DNA of 64,000 nt from Streptomyces sp. CB02400 (GTDB taxonomy: Bacteria > Actinomycetota > Actinomycetes > Streptomycetales > Streptomycetaceae): assembly GCF_001905725.1 (NCBI RefSeq), contig NZ_LIWB01000005.1, positions 186,001-250,000 on the forward strand, given 5' to 3'. The number at the start of each line of letters is the position of its first letter. Positions within the stretch are counted from its first letter, which is position 1. The position numbers and the translations under genes were made by a program. The notes beneath the pieces are model-generated. The model did no database searches and was not told the DNA's origin. It worked only from the letters and a program-made list of their open reading frames with translations. Of the stretch, positions 23,795 through 31,677 are shown piece by piece.

Positions 23795-25018
23795 CTACGC
23801 GGCATCCCAGAGACCGGTACCCCGCCGGCCTGACCGCTCCGCGATCCGCCGCAGCAGCTCCTCCACGGGCAGGGCGCCGGGCCGCCTCCCGTCCCTGAGC
23901 CGTACGGCGAGCAGCCCGTCCTCGGCCTCCCGGGTGCCGAGGACCGCCTGGTACGGGACCAGCCGGGACCGGCGGATCCGGGCACCGAGGCTGCCCTCGC
24001 CGGTTCCGGTCACCTCCGCCCGCAGGCCCAGCTCACCGGCCCGCCGTACGACGTCGTACGCCCGCTCCTCCTGTGCCCCGCCCACCGGCAGCACCGCGAG
24101 CTGCACCGGTGCCAGCCACACCGGGAGGGCGCCGCCGTGTTGCTCCAGGAGGTGGGCGACCGCCCGTTCCACGCTGCCGATGACGCTGCGGTGCACCATG
24201 ACGGGGCGGTGCCGGGCGCCGTCGGGGCCGGTGTAGCGCAGGTCGAAGCGTTCCGGCTGGTGGAAGTCGATCTGCACGGTGGACAGGGTGGCCTCGCGGC
24301 CCGCCGGGTCGGTGATCTGCACGTCGATCTTCGGGCCGTAGAAGGCGGCCTCGCCCTCCACGGCCTCGTACTCGACCCCGGAGGTGTCCAGGACCTCACG
24401 CAGGAGGGCGGTGGCCCGTTCCCACAGGGCGGGGTCGGCGACGTACTTGCCGCCGCCGCCCGGCAGGGAGAGACGGTGGCGGGCGGCGCGGATGCCGAGG
24501 TCTGCGTAGGCGCGGGAGATGAGCGAGAGGGCGGCGCGGGCCTCCTCGACGGCCTGCTCCAGGGTGCAGAAGATGTGCGCGTCGTTGAGCTGGATGGCCC
24601 GTACGCGGGTCAGTCCGCCCAGCACCCCGGACGGCTCGGAGCGGTACATGCCGCCCAGCTCGGCCAGGCGCAACGGCAGCTCGCGGTAACTGCGGGAGCG
24701 GGAGCGGTAGACGAGGGCATGGTGCGGACAGAGGCTCGGCCGCAGGACGACCTGCTCCGCGCCCAGCTCCATGGGCGGGAACATGTCCTCGCTGTAGTGG
24801 TCCCAGTGCCCGGAGATCTCGTACAGCTCGCGTTTGCCGAGCACCGGCGAGTACACGTGCCGGTACCCGGCCGCGCGCTCCGCCTCGCGGACGTACTCCT
24901 CCAGGGTGTGCCGTACGACGGCGCCGTCGGGCAGCCAGTACGGCAGGCCCGCGCCCATCAGCGGGTCGGTGTCGAACAGGCCGAGTTCGCGGCCGAGACG
25001 TCGGTGGTCGTGCTGCAC
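23795..25018 (-). CDS. thrS: Short threonyl-tRNA synthetase lacking TGS and editing domains
   Basis: Class II synthetase charging tRNA-Thr. At 407 residues it holds only the catalytic core and anticodon-binding domain; the usual N-terminal TGS and editing domains (about 240 residues) are absent. Zinc ligands of the active site are visible as C in PSLCPHH, H in QIDFHQPERF and H in VMVHRSVIGSVER; motif 2 is MYRSEPSG..TRVRAIQLNDAHIF. The GTG at 25018 follows GAGGAG. It is probably an auxiliary paralog of a full-length enzyme elsewhere. Such copies can give tolerance to ThrRS inhibitors or respond to threonine shortage. Upstream lies a leader peptide with three Thr codons and a hairpin, implying attenuation control. 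Without the editing domain it may misacylate serine unless corrected in trans. Confidence 0.92.
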   Translation of the reverse strand: MQHDHRRLGRELGLFDTDPLMGAGLPYWLPDGAVVRHTLEEYVREAERAAGYRHVYSPVLGKRELYEISGHWDHYSEDMFPPMELGAEQVVLRPSLCPHHALVYRSRSRSYRELPLRLAELGGMYRSEPSGVLGGLTRVRAIQLNDAHIFCTLEQAVEEARAALSLISRAYADLGIRAARHRLSLPGGGGKYVADPALWERATALLREVLDTSGVEYEAVEGEAAFYGPKIDVQITDPAGREATLSTVQIDFHQPERFDLRYTGPDGARHRPVMVHRSVIGSVERAVAHLLEQHGGALPVWLAPVQLAVLPVGGAQEERAYDVVRRAGELGLRAEVTGTGEGSLGARIRRSRLVPYQAVLGTREAEDGLLAVRLRDGRRPGALPVEELLRRIAERSGRRGTGLWDAA

Positions 25019-25056
25019 GGTGGGCTCCTCGTGGTCGGGAGGCGAGCACCACGCGC

Positions 25057-25092
25057 GACGAAGCCCCGGGGCACTCGCCCCGGGGCTTCGTC
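25057..25092 (-). promoter_or_regulatory. Attenuator hairpin of thrS
   Basis: Perfect 16-bp stem (25057-25072 with 25077-25092) with a 4-base loop in the thrS leader, beginning 12 bases after the leader-peptide stop and ending about 38 bases before the thrS start. No U-run follows, as often in Streptomyces. It is positioned for ribosome-controlled termination. Confidence 0.75.
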
Positions 25093-25104
25093 AGTGGTCA
25101 GCTG

Positions 25105-25161
25105 TCAGCGCGCCGGGACCTGGTCCGGCGTCGTCGTGCGGGACGAGTGGGCGCGCTGCAT
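25105..25161 (-). CDS. thrS leader peptide with three consecutive Thr codons (18 aa)
   Basis: Short ORF reading MQRAHSSRTTTPDQVPAR, where TTT is encoded ACG-ACG-ACG. It stops 12 bases before the attenuator hairpin. A -10 element TAGCGT (25174 to 25169 on the minus strand) lies seven bases upstream of the ATG, so the mRNA probably starts at or near the ATG and is leaderless. Ribosome stalling at the threonine codons when charged tRNA-Thr is scarce would change folding downstream and permit thrS transcription. Codon run, hairpin and promoter are seen; the mechanism is inferred by analogy to amino-acid attenuators. Confidence 0.8.
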   Translation of the reverse strand: MQRAHSSRTTTPDQVPAR

Positions 25162-25168
25162 GCCGACG

Positions 25169-25174
25169 ACGCTA
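25169..25174 (-). promoter_or_regulatory. -10 element of the thrS leader
   Basis: TAGCGT on the minus strand (TANNNT pattern), seven bases before the leader-peptide ATG. No clear -35 hexamer is seen. Confidence 0.5.
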
Positions 25175-25318
25175 ACAGGGGGACGGGCGGCGGGCGAGCC
25201 GTTTTCCCTCCGGGCGGCTCACCCGGACGGCCCGCCGCGCTGGTGGGGCGGGCGGCCCGGTGATGCCGTAGGAGCACGTCCGCTCGTGGACGGCCCGGTT
25301 CCCCCAGGAGGCACCCCG

Positions 25319-26131
25319 ATGACCCATGCCCCGGCCGCCGCCCGCACCCTCCTCGCCGCCGCGCTGTCGGTGGCGGCCCTGCTGACCGCGGCGGCGTGCG
25401 TGGCCGGCGACCGGGAGGTGCCGCGCGCGCTGCCCGCGGGCGTGTCCGAGCCCCCGGCGGCCTCCGCTCCCGCGTCCCCCGCGGCTTCCCCCGCCGCCCG
25501 GCCCTCACCCTCCGCCCAGGCGCTGAGCGAGGAACAGCTACGGGCGGCGCTGATCACGGAGGCGGACCTGGGGGAGCCGTGGATGGCGAGCCGGGGCGCG
25601 GCGACCTGGCGGGACGGGATGCTCAAGGCGAGGACGGAGAACGCCGACTGCCGCCGGCTGCTCGACGCCCTCTACACGGAGGAGCTGTTCGGCCCGCCGG
25701 CCGGACCGAACGCCACCGCCACGCTCGACGACGCCTACAACGACTCCCAGCTGCGCTACCAGGTCGCCGCGCACCCGCCCGCCGACGTGGACCGTGTCCT
25801 GGCCTGGCTGAGGACGCTGCCGGAGAAGTGCGAGCGGTTCGAGGCGACCACCGTCCGGGCCGGCGCCCAGCTCGTCGAGGTGGCGGAACTCCCGCTGCCG
25901 GAGGCCGGTGACGCGCGGGCGGGACTGCGGCTGACGATGACCGGGAAGGCGTCCGACGGAGCCCCGACGTACCTCACCGTGAACCTCGCGGCGGTCCGCG
26001 TCGGCGAGGACACGATCACCCTCACCAACGGCGGCCTCGGCGCGGTCCTCCCCGAGGTCACCCAGGCGATGACCCAACTCGGCGCGGACCGCCTGGCGGA
26101 CGTCGGCCGGCAGGCACGGGTACGGGTCTGA
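25319..26131 (+). CDS. Lipoprotein with sensor-like extracytoplasmic domain
   Basis: Exported lipoprotein of 270 residues. The signal sequence carries lipobox TAAAC|V near residue 27, followed by a Pro/Ala/Ser-rich linker and a globular domain (SEEQLRAALITEADLGEPW..., KCERFEATTVRAGAQLVEVAELPLPEAGDARAGLRLTM, ITLTNGGLGAVLPEVTQAMTQLG). The domain resembles the extracellular sensor-like domain found in PknH-type and other actinobacterial lipoproteins. The ATG at 25319 follows a strong AGGAGG. Divergent from thrS, sharing its upstream region. Confidence 0.7.
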   Translation: MTHAPAAARTLLAAALSVAALLTAAACVAGDREVPRALPAGVSEPPAASAPASPAASPAARPSPSAQALSEEQLRAALITEADLGEPWMASRGAATWRDGMLKARTENADCRRLLDALYTEELFGPPAGPNATATLDDAYNDSQLRYQVAAHPPADVDRVLAWLRTLPEKCERFEATTVRAGAQLVEVAELPLPEAGDARAGLRLTMTGKASDGAPTYLTVNLAAVRVGEDTITLTNGGLGAVLPEVTQAMTQLGADRLADVGRQARVRV

Positions 26132-26167
26132 CGGGCGGGGCCCCTTTCCCGGCTTTCCGGCGGCGGG

Positions 26168-26377
26168 TCAGGCGTCGCCGTTGAGCATGGCGGCGGTCAG
26201 GACGTTGCCGGCCACGCCCCAGCCGCCGTCGGCGACTTCGTCGACGAGGACGACGGTGGTGGGCCGGGCCCGCTCACCGTAGATCTCCGCGTACAGGTCG
26301 GTGGTGCGCTCGACGATCTTCTTCTTGTCCTCGGCGGTGAGGGTCCCCGCGGGGACCTTGAAGTGGGCGAAAGGCAT
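26168..26377 (-). CDS. 4-oxalocrotonate tautomerase-family protein
   Basis: Small tautomerase of 69 residues with the amino-terminal catalytic proline (M-P2-F-A-H-F) and the family blocks GTLTAEDKKKIVERTTDLYAEIYG and TTVVLVDEV. The ATG at 26377 with GAAGGAG upstream exposes Pro after Met removal and is preferred. However, the frame stays open and protein-like upstream (VEDITLEELEELEEGVTV from a GTG at 26431), which is odd. It is divergent from an XRE-type regulator that probably controls it. Confidence 0.85.
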   Translation of the reverse strand: MPFAHFKVPAGTLTAEDKKKIVERTTDLYAEIYGERARPTTVVLVDEVADGGWGVAGNVLTAAMLNGDA

Positions 26378-26508
26378 GACCGTTACTCCTTCTTCGAGCT
26401 CTTCGAGTTCTTCGAGGGTGATGTCCTCCACGGTGCGCGCCGCCGGACGGCGGAACCAGGGGATGTCGTCCCCTGTGCCGGCCGCCCGGCCGGGCGGAGC
26501 ATGGGGGC

Positions 26509-27369
26509 ATGGGTTCTGTGAGACACACCGAGCTGGGCGCCTTCCTGCGGTCGCGGCGGGAGCGGATCCGCCCGGCCGACGTCGGGCTCCCCTCCGGGCC
26601 CCGGCGCCGGGTTCCCGGGCTGCGCCGTGACGAGGTCGCGCAGCTCGCCGGGGCGTCGGTGGACTACTACAACGAACTCGAGCGCGGAGCCGGCTCCCAG
26701 CCGTCGGAGCAGATGCTCGCCGCGCTGGCCAGGGCACTGCGCCTGACCGCCGACGAGCGCGACCACCTCTACCGCCTGGCGAACCGCCCGGTGCCGGTGC
26801 AGGGCGGAGCCGCCTCGCACGTGCACCCCGGGATGCTCGACCTGCTCGCCCGGCTGACGTCGACACCGGCGCAGGTCATCACCGACCTGCACGTCACCCT
26901 CGTACAGAATCCGCTCGCGGTGGCGCTGCTCGGGGACCACTCCGGTTTCCGGGGCGCGCGGGCCAGTTTCGTCCACCGGTGGTTCACCGAGCCCGACGCC
27001 CGGCGGCTGTATCCGCGAGCGGATCACGCGGCCCAGTCCCGCGCCTTCGTCGCCGATCTGCGCGCGGCCGCCGCCCGGCGGAACGCGAAGGACGCGGAGG
27101 TGCGTTCGCTGGTCGGCGCGCTGCTCGACGGCTCCGCCGAGTTCGCCGCGCTGTGGGCCGAGCACGACGTGGCGTTCCGCCGGGACGACCGCAAGCGCAT
27201 CGTCCACCCCGCCCTCGGCGTGGTCGAGGTCAACTGCCTCAACCTGTTCAGCGAGGACGGCCGGCAGCGGCTTCTCTGGTTCACCCCGGCGGTCGGCACC
27301 GACAGCGCCGAGCTGCTCGGCCTCCTGTCGGTCATCGGCACCCAGGAACTCCCCGGGGCGGCCCGCTGA
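26509..27369 (+). CDS. XRE-family regulator with MmyB-like ligand domain
   Basis: Transcription factor of 286 residues: N-terminal HTH (LGAFLRSRRERIRPADVG...RRVPGLRRDEVAQLAGASVDYYNELERG), then the MmyB-like PAS-type domain (ITDLHVTLVQNPLAVALLGD, FVHRWFTEPDARRLYP, DVAFRRDDRKRIVHPALGVVEVNC). Members of this class usually sit divergent to a single oxidoreductase or small enzyme they repress; here that partner is the tautomerase gene starting 131 bases away. The ligand is unknown. Confidence 0.9.
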   Translation: MGSVRHTELGAFLRSRRERIRPADVGLPSGPRRRVPGLRRDEVAQLAGASVDYYNELERGAGSQPSEQMLAALARALRLTADERDHLYRLANRPVPVQGGAASHVHPGMLDLLARLTSTPAQVITDLHVTLVQNPLAVALLGDHSGFRGARASFVHRWFTEPDARRLYPRADHAAQSRAFVADLRAAAARRNAKDAEVRSLVGALLDGSAEFAALWAEHDVAFRRDDRKRIVHPALGVVEVNCLNLFSEDGRQRLLWFTPAVGTDSAELLGLLSVIGTQELPGAAR

Positions 27370-27388
27370 CCGCTCGGGCGGGGGTGGT

Positions 27389-27664
27389 TCAGCTCAGGCG
27401 GTCCACGGCCTGCTTGGCCTCGACCAGGTCCGCGCCCGTGGTCTCGCGGTAGAGCTTGATCGCCTGGATCTTCTTGCCCTCGCGTACGAGGGCGAGGATC
27501 TCGTCCCTCCCCGGGATCTCCTCGTGGAGGCCCAAGTGCCGCATCACCGCGTCGAGTCTGCGCTCGACGCGGGCGGCGCGGCGGTCCGCCCGGGAGAGGT
27601 GGTTCCGGATCGACATGACGCCGAGGATCACGACACAGGTGAGGAAGAGAATGGCTATGTCCAT
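27389..27664 (-). CDS. Membrane-anchored ribosomal L7/L12 C-terminal-domain-like protein
   Basis: Protein of 91 residues: one N-terminal membrane span (ILFLTCVVILGVMSI), a basic linker, and a C-terminal KIQAIKLYRETTGADLVEAKQAVDRLS that closely follows the end of ribosomal protein bL12, the part that contacts translation factors. Unlike bL12 it has no N-terminal dimerisation domain. Role unknown; it may recruit a GTPase or simply reuse the fold. Stands between two regulators. Confidence 0.75.
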   Translation of the reverse strand: MDIAILFLTCVVILGVMSIRNHLSRADRRAARVERRLDAVMRHLGLHEEIPGRDEILALVREGKKIQAIKLYRETTGADLVEAKQAVDRLS

Positions 27665-27691
27665 GACCGTGAAGAGTAGGCAAGCGCGCGG

Positions 27692-28435
27692 TCAGGGCGT
27701 GTCGAAGCGGCGGCGGTGGGCCACCACGTCCAGGGCGACCTCCAGGGCCGTGCGGCCGTGGGCGAAGGCGTCGGCGCGCAGCCGGGCCAGGGCCTCGTCG
27801 GCGCCGATGCCCAACTGGGCCATGATCATGCCGACGGCCTGGTGGACACGGTCGTGGTCGGCGGCCAGTCCGCTGAGCCAGGGTTCGTCGTCGCCCTGGA
27901 GGTCGTACGGCAGGTCCATCAGCGCCACCGTCATGACGCCGGCGACGAGCCGGGCCACCCGGAGTTGGCCGTCGGTGAGTCCGCCGGGGGTGTCGCGGTA
28001 GAGGTCGAGGGAGCCGACGCAGACGGTGCCGCTGCCGAGGGGGAGCGCGTACACGGCGCGCACTCCGGCGCCGAGCGCCTGCTGGGCGAAGACGGGCCAG
28101 CGGTCGGCGCAGCCGGCGGCGGCGAGGTCGCGGGCGAGGACCGGCGTGCCGGCCTCCAGGACATGGCGGCAGGGGCCGTCGCCCAGGGTGGCCTGGAGCT
28201 GGGCCAGACGCGCGGCCTGCGGACCGGAGGCGCCGAGCTGTACGGGCAGCAGGCCGTCGCCGCGCAGCGACACGCTCGCGCCGTCCACCGGCAGCAGCTC
28301 GACGGCCACCGCGCACAGCCGCCCCGGCACGGCGGCCGGCTCGGTGTCACGCAGCTCCGCGGCGATCGCGCCGAGCACCCACTCGTCGTCCCTGTCCGGC
28401 TCGCCCCCAGGGTCGTCCCCGGGCCGCACGCCCAC
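27692..28435 (-). CDS. GAF-ANTAR transcription antitermination regulator
   Basis: Cytoplasmic regulator of 247 residues: GAF sensor domain (about 40-170) followed by an ANTAR RNA-binding domain (about 185-240: DRVHQAVGMIMAQLGIGADEALARLRADAFAHGRTALEVALDVV). ANTAR proteins bind paired hairpins in nascent RNA to prevent termination. GTG start at 28435 with GAAGGAGG upstream. No kinase partner is adjacent; the GAF domain may sense a small ligand or redox state. Confidence 0.9.
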   Translation of the reverse strand: MGVRPGDDPGGEPDRDDEWVLGAIAAELRDTEPAAVPGRLCAVAVELLPVDGASVSLRGDGLLPVQLGASGPQAARLAQLQATLGDGPCRHVLEAGTPVLARDLAAAGCADRWPVFAQQALGAGVRAVYALPLGSGTVCVGSLDLYRDTPGGLTDGQLRVARLVAGVMTVALMDLPYDLQGDDEPWLSGLAADHDRVHQAVGMIMAQLGIGADEALARLRADAFAHGRTALEVALDVVAHRRRFDTP

Positions 28436-28856
28436 CGCCTCCTTCGGCCGTTCACCCCCGGAAGTGAGCCCCCGACTACCCGGCCCGCCCCACTCCGAAA
28501 CCCGGACCTCGGCTCGTTCCCGAGCCTCTCACCGGCCCGCACGCGGACGGTGCGACCACCCGTTCCACCGGGCATGGACATGGTCGGTTTCGCGCCATCC
28601 CGTACCGCACCCGGCCGACCGGAACGTTCCGGTCCTCCATCACCGCACAGGAAAGACACAGGGAAAACGCAGGGCAAAACCAAACGATTGCCCACTTCTC
28701 CCCGGGCCCCGGCGGCGTCGGCGTGATCAAGCCATCCTTCTTTACGGATCTTGCACCCTTCCTTCACTGTCCACCTATGGTGATCGCCGGGCCGAAAAGG
28801 ATGATTCCTCGAACACAGGTTCGACACACCATCCGTTGACGGGGGAGATCGTCGCC
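28436..28856. other. Divergent promoter region, no gene; 18-bp palindrome inside
   Basis: Non-coding. It holds the perfect palindrome GACCGGAACGTTCCGGTC at 28617-28634, an AT-richer patch at 28670-28800, and a possible rightward promoter TTGCAC (28751) / TATGGT (28776) with a long 19-base spacer. Confidence 0.5.
28617..28634. promoter_or_regulatory. Perfect 18-bp palindrome, candidate operator
   Basis: GACCGGAACGTTCCGGTC, unbroken dyad with no loop, so more likely a protein-binding site than a hairpin. It lies between the divergent ANTAR gene and the cell-wall operon. No regulator can be named. Confidence 0.45.
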
Positions 28857-28934
28857 ATGGGGGAGTCCGCCTTTCACACCGGTGCCGGCTGCCCGCGTCG
28901 TCCACACCGGCACAGCCCGTCCCCCCGCCACTGA
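28857..28934 (+). CDS. Possible leader micro-ORF (25 aa)
   Basis: ATG at 28857 with GGGGGAG eight to nine bases upstream opens MGESAFHTGAGCPRRPHRHS and stops at 28932-28934. It precedes the cell-wall operon by about 100 bases. The ribosome site is good but there is no other support that it is translated. Confidence 0.3.
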   Translation: MGESAFHTGAGCPRRPHRHSPSPRH

Positions 28935-29035
28935 ACGCACCGTGGCACCGGACGGCCAAGCACGCTCCCCGGCCTGTTCGCCCCTTCGCTCCTCACCTCG
29001 CCGAACCGCGACCACTCAAGGAGAAGCCGCCCCCC

Positions 29036-31264
29036 ATGGCCGACGAAATGGTTCTCAACGCCCAGAAGTTCATCAACCGCGTCTACGGCAGCCGCATAGG
29101 AATGACGGTCGAGGAGAACGGGCGAACCGGGTGGCCGGTCATGTACGCCCTGACCCGCGCTCTTCAGTGGGAACTCGGCATCGACGCGCTGTCGAACAAC
29201 TTCGGCCCCGGCACGCTCTCCACACTGCAGTCGAGACACCCGGTCATCAACGCCTCCACGGCGCCGTCCGCCGACTTCATACGCATCATCCAGTCCGGTC
29301 TGTACTGCAAGGGATACGACGGCGGCGGCATCGACGGAAAGTACAGCGACCGAGTCGCCTCGTCCGTCGCGCGGCTCAAGGCGGACATGGGCGTGGACTC
29401 GGTGTACCCCGGTTCCGACCTGGTTCCGAAGGTCTTCAAGGGCCTGCTGAACATGGACGCCTACGTCACCGTCAACAGCGGCTCCGACACCATCCGTTCG
29501 ATCCAGCAGTGGCTCAACGGGCACTACATCCACCGCAGGGACTTCTTCGTCATCCCCTGCGACGGCCACCACTCCCGCGACGTCGCCAAGTCACTGCTCT
29601 TCGCCATCCAGTACGAGTTGGGGATGGCCGACGGCACCGCCAACGGCAACTTCGGCCCCGGCACCCAGGCCGGCCTGAGGAACCACACCGTCGCGGTCGG
29701 CACCGTCGGCACCTGGGCGAAACTGTTCACGGCCGCGATGATCCTCAACGCGCGCAACGTCCCTTTCGGGAACTTCACCGGTGACGTCAAAGTCGGCGTG
29801 GAGGCGTTCCAGTCGTTCGTGAAGCTGCCCGTCAGCGGCATCGGCGACTTCCAGACCTGGTCGTCGCTGCTGGTCTCCTACGGCGACCAGTCCCGTAGGG
29901 GCGAGGCATGCGACGGGGTCACGCTGATCACTCCGGCGCGCGCGCGGACACTGAAGTCCGAGGGCATCAAGTACGTCGGACGGTACCTGTACAACCCGGA
30001 CCCCACCCCCAGCGGCGACCTGGTGCACAAGGAGATCCAGCCGGGCGAGCTGAAGACGATCGCCGACAACGGGCTGCGCTGCTACCCGATCTTCCAGACC
30101 TTCGCCGACTCCGCCGACTACTTCCGTCCGGAGCAGGGGACGGCCGACGCCAGACTGGCCGTGGCCCAGGCGGCGAAGCACGGCTTCAAGCACGGCGCGC
30201 GGATCTTCTTCGCCGTCGACTACGACACCCAGGACTACGAGATCACCGAGTGGGTCCTCCCCTATTTCCGGGCCATCGCCCAGGAGATGGCCCACATCGA
30301 CGACGCGTACCGCATCGGTGTGTACGGGACGCGCAACGTGTGCTCCCGCGTCTCGGCCGCCGGGTACGCCTCGGCGTCGTTCGTGTCCGACATGTCGTCC
30401 GGCTACTCCGGCAACCTCGGCTACGCCATGCCCGCCAACTGGGCGTACGACCAGATCGTCACCCGCACCGTGGGGTCCGGTGACGGCCGGATCGAGATCG
30501 ACCACAACATCGCGTCGGGGCGGGACATCGGGGAGAACAGCTTCGACCCGGTCGCCCCCGACACGCTTCTCGACAGCGAGCTCCCGACGGAGGCGCACGA
30601 GGCGCTGCTGCTGGAGATCCGGCAGACGATGAAGGACATCGGCATCGGGGAGACCTCGGCCAACACCAAGTGGTCGATCAAGCAGAGCCTCGACCTGGTG
30701 CTGCACAACGACGCGTTGATCACCGGTATGGCCCGCGCCCTGAAGATGCGCAAGTCCCTGATCCAGGTGCCCGTGTTCTGGGAGACCCGCCACTACGACA
30801 CGTCCCTCGACTACCTGGGCGACATCGGCGTCCGCGTCTACCACTCGGGCGTGCAGACCGTCCCGCCGCTCGCGGACAGGTTCATCAAGCGGGACGCCAG
30901 CACCGGACCCGGCCAGATCTTCGCGGCCACCGCCATCAACGCCCGCAACCAGGCCATCAGGGACGGTGTCCTCAGCGGGGCGACACGCGACCCCGCCAGC
31001 GACGCCGACGTGTGGGCGATCTGGCAGCAGCTGAACGAGGACCCCGAGTTCAACATCCGGCAGGTCGGCTACGTGCACCGCTACCACGCGGTCAAGTACG
31101 GCGTGCCCCGCCCCAGTCTGACCTCCTCGCCCCAGAACGTCTTCGATTACCTCAAGTACTACCAGGGCGACACCTCGAACGCCGAGACGGAGGCGGAGAA
31201 GCGGCTCCAGGTGTACGGGACGTTCGAGAAGTACAACGCGCTCTCCCGGGGCGACGTCTGGTGA
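29036..31264 (+). CDS. Peptidoglycan-binding DUF1906 (Rv2525c-like) protein without signal peptide
   Basis: Protein of 742 residues. The N-terminal 285 residues contain several peptidoglycan-binding-like helical repeats (ALQWELGIDALSNNFGPGT around 42-60, FAIQYELGMADGTANGNFGPGT around 192-213, VGVEAFQSFVKLPVSGIGD). A DUF1906 glycoside-hydrolase-like TIM barrel follows (about 291-505: CDGVTLITPARARTLKSEG, RIFFAVDYD, RIGVYGTRNV, IEIDHNIA). The C-terminal about 200 residues are unrecognised. Despite its wall-targeted domains there is no signal sequence or membrane span; the ATG at 29036 with AAGGAG is the clear start. The next gene overlaps by four bases (GTGA). A cell-wall hydrolase or wall-binding protein released non-classically is the best guess. 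Confidence 0.8.
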   Translation: MADEMVLNAQKFINRVYGSRIGMTVEENGRTGWPVMYALTRALQWELGIDALSNNFGPGTLSTLQSRHPVINASTAPSADFIRIIQSGLYCKGYDGGGIDGKYSDRVASSVARLKADMGVDSVYPGSDLVPKVFKGLLNMDAYVTVNSGSDTIRSIQQWLNGHYIHRRDFFVIPCDGHHSRDVAKSLLFAIQYELGMADGTANGNFGPGTQAGLRNHTVAVGTVGTWAKLFTAAMILNARNVPFGNFTGDVKVGVEAFQSFVKLPVSGIGDFQTWSSLLVSYGDQSRRGEACDGVTLITPARARTLKSEGIKYVGRYLYNPDPTPSGDLVHKEIQPGELKTIADNGLRCYPIFQTFADSADYFRPEQGTADARLAVAQAAKHGFKHGARIFFAVDYDTQDYEITEWVLPYFRAIAQEMAHIDDAYRIGVYGTRNVCSRVSAAGYASASFVSDMSSGYSGNLGYAMPANWAYDQIVTRTVGSGDGRIEIDHNIASGRDIGENSFDPVAPDTLLDSELPTEAHEALLLEIRQTMKDIGIGETSANTKWSIKQSLDLVLHNDALITGMARALKMRKSLIQVPVFWETRHYDTSLDYLGDIGVRVYHSGVQTVPPLADRFIKRDASTGPGQIFAATAINARNQAIRDGVLSGATRDPASDADVWAIWQQLNEDPEFNIRQVGYVHRYHAVKYGVPRPSLTSSPQNVFDYLKYYQGDTSNAETEAEKRLQVYGTFEKYNALSRGDVW

Positions 31265-31677
31265 CGGGTGCGGGACGGGAGGAGAACACGGTCCTGGCCG
31301 AACTGCGCACCACACGGAGCCGTGTGACGGCGACCCTCGGTCTCGCCGTCGTCGTCAACCTGCTGCTCGGTTACGTCGGCAACAGCGTCATCGACATGCC
31401 GTGGCGCCTCCTCGAGACGTGGGTGCTCCCCCGGCACGGCTGGGCGGAGCAGCCGTCCCCCGCGGACACCGACGACGGCATGGGACCGGCCGTCGCGGCG
31501 ATCGTCCTCCTCACCGTCCCGTACCTGCTGATGTGCGTGTTCGCGAACTACCTGGTCGTCCAGGCGGTCAACGTCTTCCGCGCCTGGTACGCGCTCGTCG
31601 CCGCCGCGGCGCTCGTCGCGCCCGCGGTCGCGTTCACGATCGATCCGATGCTGTACGCCGAGATCCCTCGGCCATGA
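31261..31677 (+). CDS. Small membrane protein coupled to the DUF1906 gene
   Basis: Protein of 138 residues with three hydrophobic spans (about 26-46, 78-100 and 108-130), and a hydrophilic loop with Asp/Pro between the first two. Its GTG overlaps the stop of the DUF1906 gene and its own stop overlaps the next ATG (ATGA), so the three are tightly coupled. Size and topology resemble holin-like proteins, but no family is recognised. Confidence 0.7.
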   Translation: MTGAGREENTVLAELRTTRSRVTATLGLAVVVNLLLGYVGNSVIDMPWRLLETWVLPRHGWAEQPSPADTDDGMGPAVAAIVLLTVPYLLMCVFANYLVVQAVNVFRAWYALVAAAALVAPAVAFTIDPMLYAEIPRP

